From CAVPCY01 sp963770765 (GTDB lineage: Bacteria; Actinomycetota; Coriobacteriia; Anaerosomatales; PHET01): a DNA stretch of 64,000 nt. The stretch spans positions 248,001 through 312,000 of the forward strand of contig CAVYQS010000012.1 in assembly GCA_963770765.1 (NCBI GenBank). The letters run 5' to 3'. The position numbers and the translations under genes are program-made. The notes under the pieces are model-generated. The model was not told where the DNA came from and searched no databases. It was given only the letters and a program-made list of their open reading frames with translations. This document shows, piece after piece, positions 61,984-64,000 of the stretch (the stretch's first letter is position 1; every line of letters begins with the position of its first letter).

Positions 61984-62841
61984 TCACTCCTTCACGCCCG
62001 TGGCACGGGCTGCCGCTTGAGCCGTGTTGAGCACGAGCATGGCGCGTGTCATGGGGCCTACTCCGCCGGGCACGGGCGTGATCATCGAGGCGATCGGCGC
62101 CACCGACTCATAGTCGACATCGCCCACAAGGCCCTCGTCGGTACGGTTGATGCCCACATCGATCACCACTGCACCCGGGGCGATGTACTCCGCAGTGATC
62201 ATCCGCGGTCGCCCGACAGCTGCGACGAGGACGTCCGCCGTCCTGCAGACTGCGGGCAGGTCCGTGGTGCGCGAGTGACAGATCGTGACGGTCGCGTTTC
62301 GCTCAAGCAGCATCAATGCCTGAGGCTTTCCGACGATGGTGGATCGACCGACAACCACCGCATGTTTGCCGGACAGTTCGACTCCGTACTCGTCGAGCAT
62401 ACGCATCACACCCCACGGCGTGCAGGCGCGCGGGGCCGGAACGCCGCGTACGAGCAGACCGAGGTTCTCGGCGTGGAAGCCGTCAACGTCCTTGATCGGG
62501 TCGATGCGCTCGATCACCTGCTCGGCATCCAGATGCTCGGGAATGGGCATCTGAACGAGTATCCCGTGGACGGTCGGGTCGGAGTTGCATTCATCGATGA
62601 TGGAGTTCAGTTCCGCTTGGGAGATGTCGGCCGGTCGCCGAAGGTCGAACGACCTGATGCCCACCTCGGCGCAGTCTCTCTCCTTCATTCGCACGTACGA
62701 GTGCGACGCGGGGTCGTCTCCCACCAGCACCACTGCAAGACCGGCGACGACGCCCTTCTCGGCCTTCACGCGTTCGACCAACTCGGCCGCCTCACGTCGC
62801 ACCTTGGCGGCCACGCGGATCCCGTCGATGATCGTTGTCAC
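61984..62841 (-). CDS. folD: Methylenetetrahydrofolate dehydrogenase/cyclohydrolase
   Basis: 285 residues from GTG at 62841 (AAGGA about 10 bp upstream). VVLVGDDPASHSYVRMKERDCAEVGI has the catalytic Lys/Tyr region, then GILVQMPIPEHLD, DGFHAENLG and the Rossmann GRSTIVGKPQALMLL, and PVPGGVGPMT. Interconverts methylene- and formyl-tetrahydrofolate. Confidence 0.95.
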   Translation of the reverse strand: MTTIIDGIRVAAKVRREAAELVERVKAEKGVVAGLAVVLVGDDPASHSYVRMKERDCAEVGIRSFDLRRPADISQAELNSIIDECNSDPTVHGILVQMPIPEHLDAEQVIERIDPIKDVDGFHAENLGLLVRGVPAPRACTPWGVMRMLDEYGVELSGKHAVVVGRSTIVGKPQALMLLERNATVTICHSRTTDLPAVCRTADVLVAAVGRPRMITAEYIAPGAVVIDVGINRTDEGLVGDVDYESVAPIASMITPVPGGVGPMTRAMLVLNTAQAAARATGVKE

Positions 62842-62916
62842 GAGTGCTCGTTCCTTTCGCCGCATTGAACGCGGGCAGTGTACCACTGCGACCGCTCCTC
62901 GCCCGGCTCGAGCTGC

Positions 62917-63498
62917 CTACTCCTTGACTGCTCGCAAGAGGGCTTTGAACTCGGGTGTCCCCGCTCGCGCGACGAGTTCGTACGCCGCCGACTCGGCAGT
63001 CGTCGCGACCACCCCCGCACGGCTCAGTCGCATCATGGCGAGATCGTGGACCTCGGACTCGCGGGAGCAACAGGCATCGGCGGCGACGTGGACGTCGAAT
63101 CCTCGCTCAAGGGCTGACAAGGCGGTCTGCGCGATGCAGATGTGCGACTCCATGCCGGCGATCAACAGCTGACGCCTGCCGATCCGGTCGACGAGCGTCT
63201 CAAAACCCGGCTCGGCGAAACAGTCGAACGTCACCTTGTCCACCGTCGAGACGTCGGTGCCCTCAGCCCGAGTCTGTTCAAGCACGTCGAGGACCGGAGC
63301 AACCACGTCGCCGAGTCCCTGGGGATACTGCCGGGTGACCACGATCGGGCACCCGGTTATCCCGGCAGCTGCGGCGAGCAGTCGGGTTCGCCCGACCACG
63401 CGATCTTGGAACGCCATCGCGGCGGCGAGCCGCTCCTGCACGTCGATGATGATCAAGACGGCGGACTCACGCTGAAGGGTGCTGCCGCCTCGCTCCAT
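62917..63498 (-). CDS. Isochorismatase-family hydrolase
   Basis: 193 residues from ATG at 63498 (AGGAG 7 bp upstream). Catalytic Asp in LIIIDVQERLAAAM, Lys in VDKVTFDCF, and the nucleophile Cys in AGMESHICIAQTAL. This is the YcaC-like cysteine hydrolase pattern rather than true isochorismatase. Substrate unknown. Divergent from the superoxide reductase gene; their shared 134-bp region holds TAGAAT on the minus side. Confidence 0.85.
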   Translation of the reverse strand: MERGGSTLQRESAVLIIIDVQERLAAAMAFQDRVVGRTRLLAAAAGITGCPIVVTRQYPQGLGDVVAPVLDVLEQTRAEGTDVSTVDKVTFDCFAEPGFETLVDRIGRRQLLIAGMESHICIAQTALSALERGFDVHVAADACCSRESEVHDLAMMRLSRAGVVATTAESAAYELVARAGTPEFKALLRAVKE

Positions 63499-63632
63499 GA
63501 CCCTGCTCCTCGAAATCGGCGGATTCGACCGCATGTGATGACTCCGGTTGATTCTAGCGGTGGGGACTGAGGGTATAAACCTGTGCGCCGGCGAACGGCC
63601 GGCTCACATCCGCCAACGACATGGAGGTACCC

Positions 63633-63983
63633 ATGAGCGACGCTCCCGTACTTGCCGGCATCAACAAGGTCCAGGATCTGGAGGCCGCCGGCGACTTCGA
63701 GAAGAAGCACACCCCTGCCATCGAATGCGTCCGCGATGGCGACAAGCTGCATGTTACGGTGAGGGTCGGCCACTGGGTCTCTCATCCGAACCAGCCAGAT
63801 CACTACATCGAGTGGATCGAGGTTCACGCCGCCGGCGCGCCTGTCGCCAGGTTCGACCTCTCGGCGGTTGCCGTGGATCCCACGATCACCTGCGTGTTGA
63901 ACGTCGCGCCCGGCACAGCGCTCGCGGCGATGGAGAGCTGCAACCTGCACGGACTGTGGGTCGCCGAGGCCGTCGCGCCGTAG
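63633..63983 (+). CDS. Superoxide reductase (neelaredoxin type)
   Basis: 116 residues from ATG at 63633; GGAGG lies 5 bp upstream (an upstream ATG at 63621 overlaps that site). Reduces superoxide to peroxide without making O2. The single iron site, His4-Cys, is covered by FEKKHTPAIE, HPNQPDHYIEW and the C-terminal CNLHGLW; Glu and Lys of EKKH are the family's loop residues. The N-terminal desulforedoxin domain of class I is absent, so it is class II. Indicates an anaerobic or microaerobic host. A TATAAA box lies about 50 bp upstream. Confidence 0.93.
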   Translation: MSDAPVLAGINKVQDLEAAGDFEKKHTPAIECVRDGDKLHVTVRVGHWVSHPNQPDHYIEWIEVHAAGAPVARFDLSAVAVDPTITCVLNVAPGTALAAMESCNLHGLWVAEAVAP

Positions 63984-64000
63984 CGCTCCGACCCGGCCGG

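Overview
A 64 kb, GC-rich chromosomal window with no rRNA, tRNA, CRISPR array, insertion sequence or phage gene that I could recognise. Nearly every gene reads on the minus strand; only an ECF sigma/anti-sigma pair (56.5-58.1 kb) and a superoxide reductase (63.6 kb) read on plus. The gene families suggest a high-GC actinobacterial-type anaerobe: a Gram-positive-style type IV pilus without a secretin gene, a CvnD-like GTPase with a roadblock protein, an oxygen-detoxifying superoxide reductase, a very large multihaem c-type cytochrome gene, and a split biotin-dependent carboxylase. A Coriobacteriia/OPB41-like lineage is my inference; no marker gene here proves it.

Layout. 0-4.4 kb: split pyruvate/oxaloacetate carboxylase (accC-like and a CT-BCCP fusion), efp and pepQ. 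4.5-26.5 kb: a type IV pilus supercluster interleaved with shikimate genes. In transcription order it runs aroE, pilB2, roadblock, DUF4388, GTPase, a Pro/Glu-repeat membrane protein, pilB1, pilC, pilA, prepilin peptidase, pilM-N-O-P-like, aroC-K-B-Q, then three minor pilin-like genes. 26.5-30 kb: HAD phosphatase, a TPR-like protein, an ABC exporter, a vestige of mltG, and ruvX. 30-37.5 kb: alaS, AI-2E transporter, a SigB/F-type sigma factor with a divergent RsbW-like protein, DUF948, rarA and a lipoprotein. 37.5-41 kb: a candidate 6S-like RNA, aspS and hisS. 41.2-45.6 kb: a frameshift-riddled multihaem cytochrome gene. 45.7-55.2 kb: metallo-hydrolase, relA/spoT, a RecJ-HIRAN-helicase fusion, and secF-secD-yajC. 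55.2-60.7 kb: tgt, queA and queH (queuosine), the ECF pair, and a UPF0016 manganese exporter behind a yybP-ykoY riboswitch. 60.8-64 kb: cold-shock protein, a secreted unknown, folD, an isochorismatase-fold hydrolase and superoxide reductase.

How parts fit. The pilus genes supply two assembly ATPases, platform, major pilin, minor pilins, peptidase and alignment complex. A GTPase/roadblock switch lies directly upstream of pilB1-pilC, suggesting spatial or on/off control of pilus extension. pilA is preceded by an exact match to the FliA/SigD/WhiG (sigma-28) promoter consensus, and the minor-pilin operon by a near match, so pilus genes may be co-regulated by a flagellar-type sigma factor. The window also shows a concentration of single-base frameshifts between about 41 and 53 kb (cytochrome, metallo-hydrolase, recJ fusion, secF). 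Because secF is normally essential, at least part of this is probably sequencing or assembly error.
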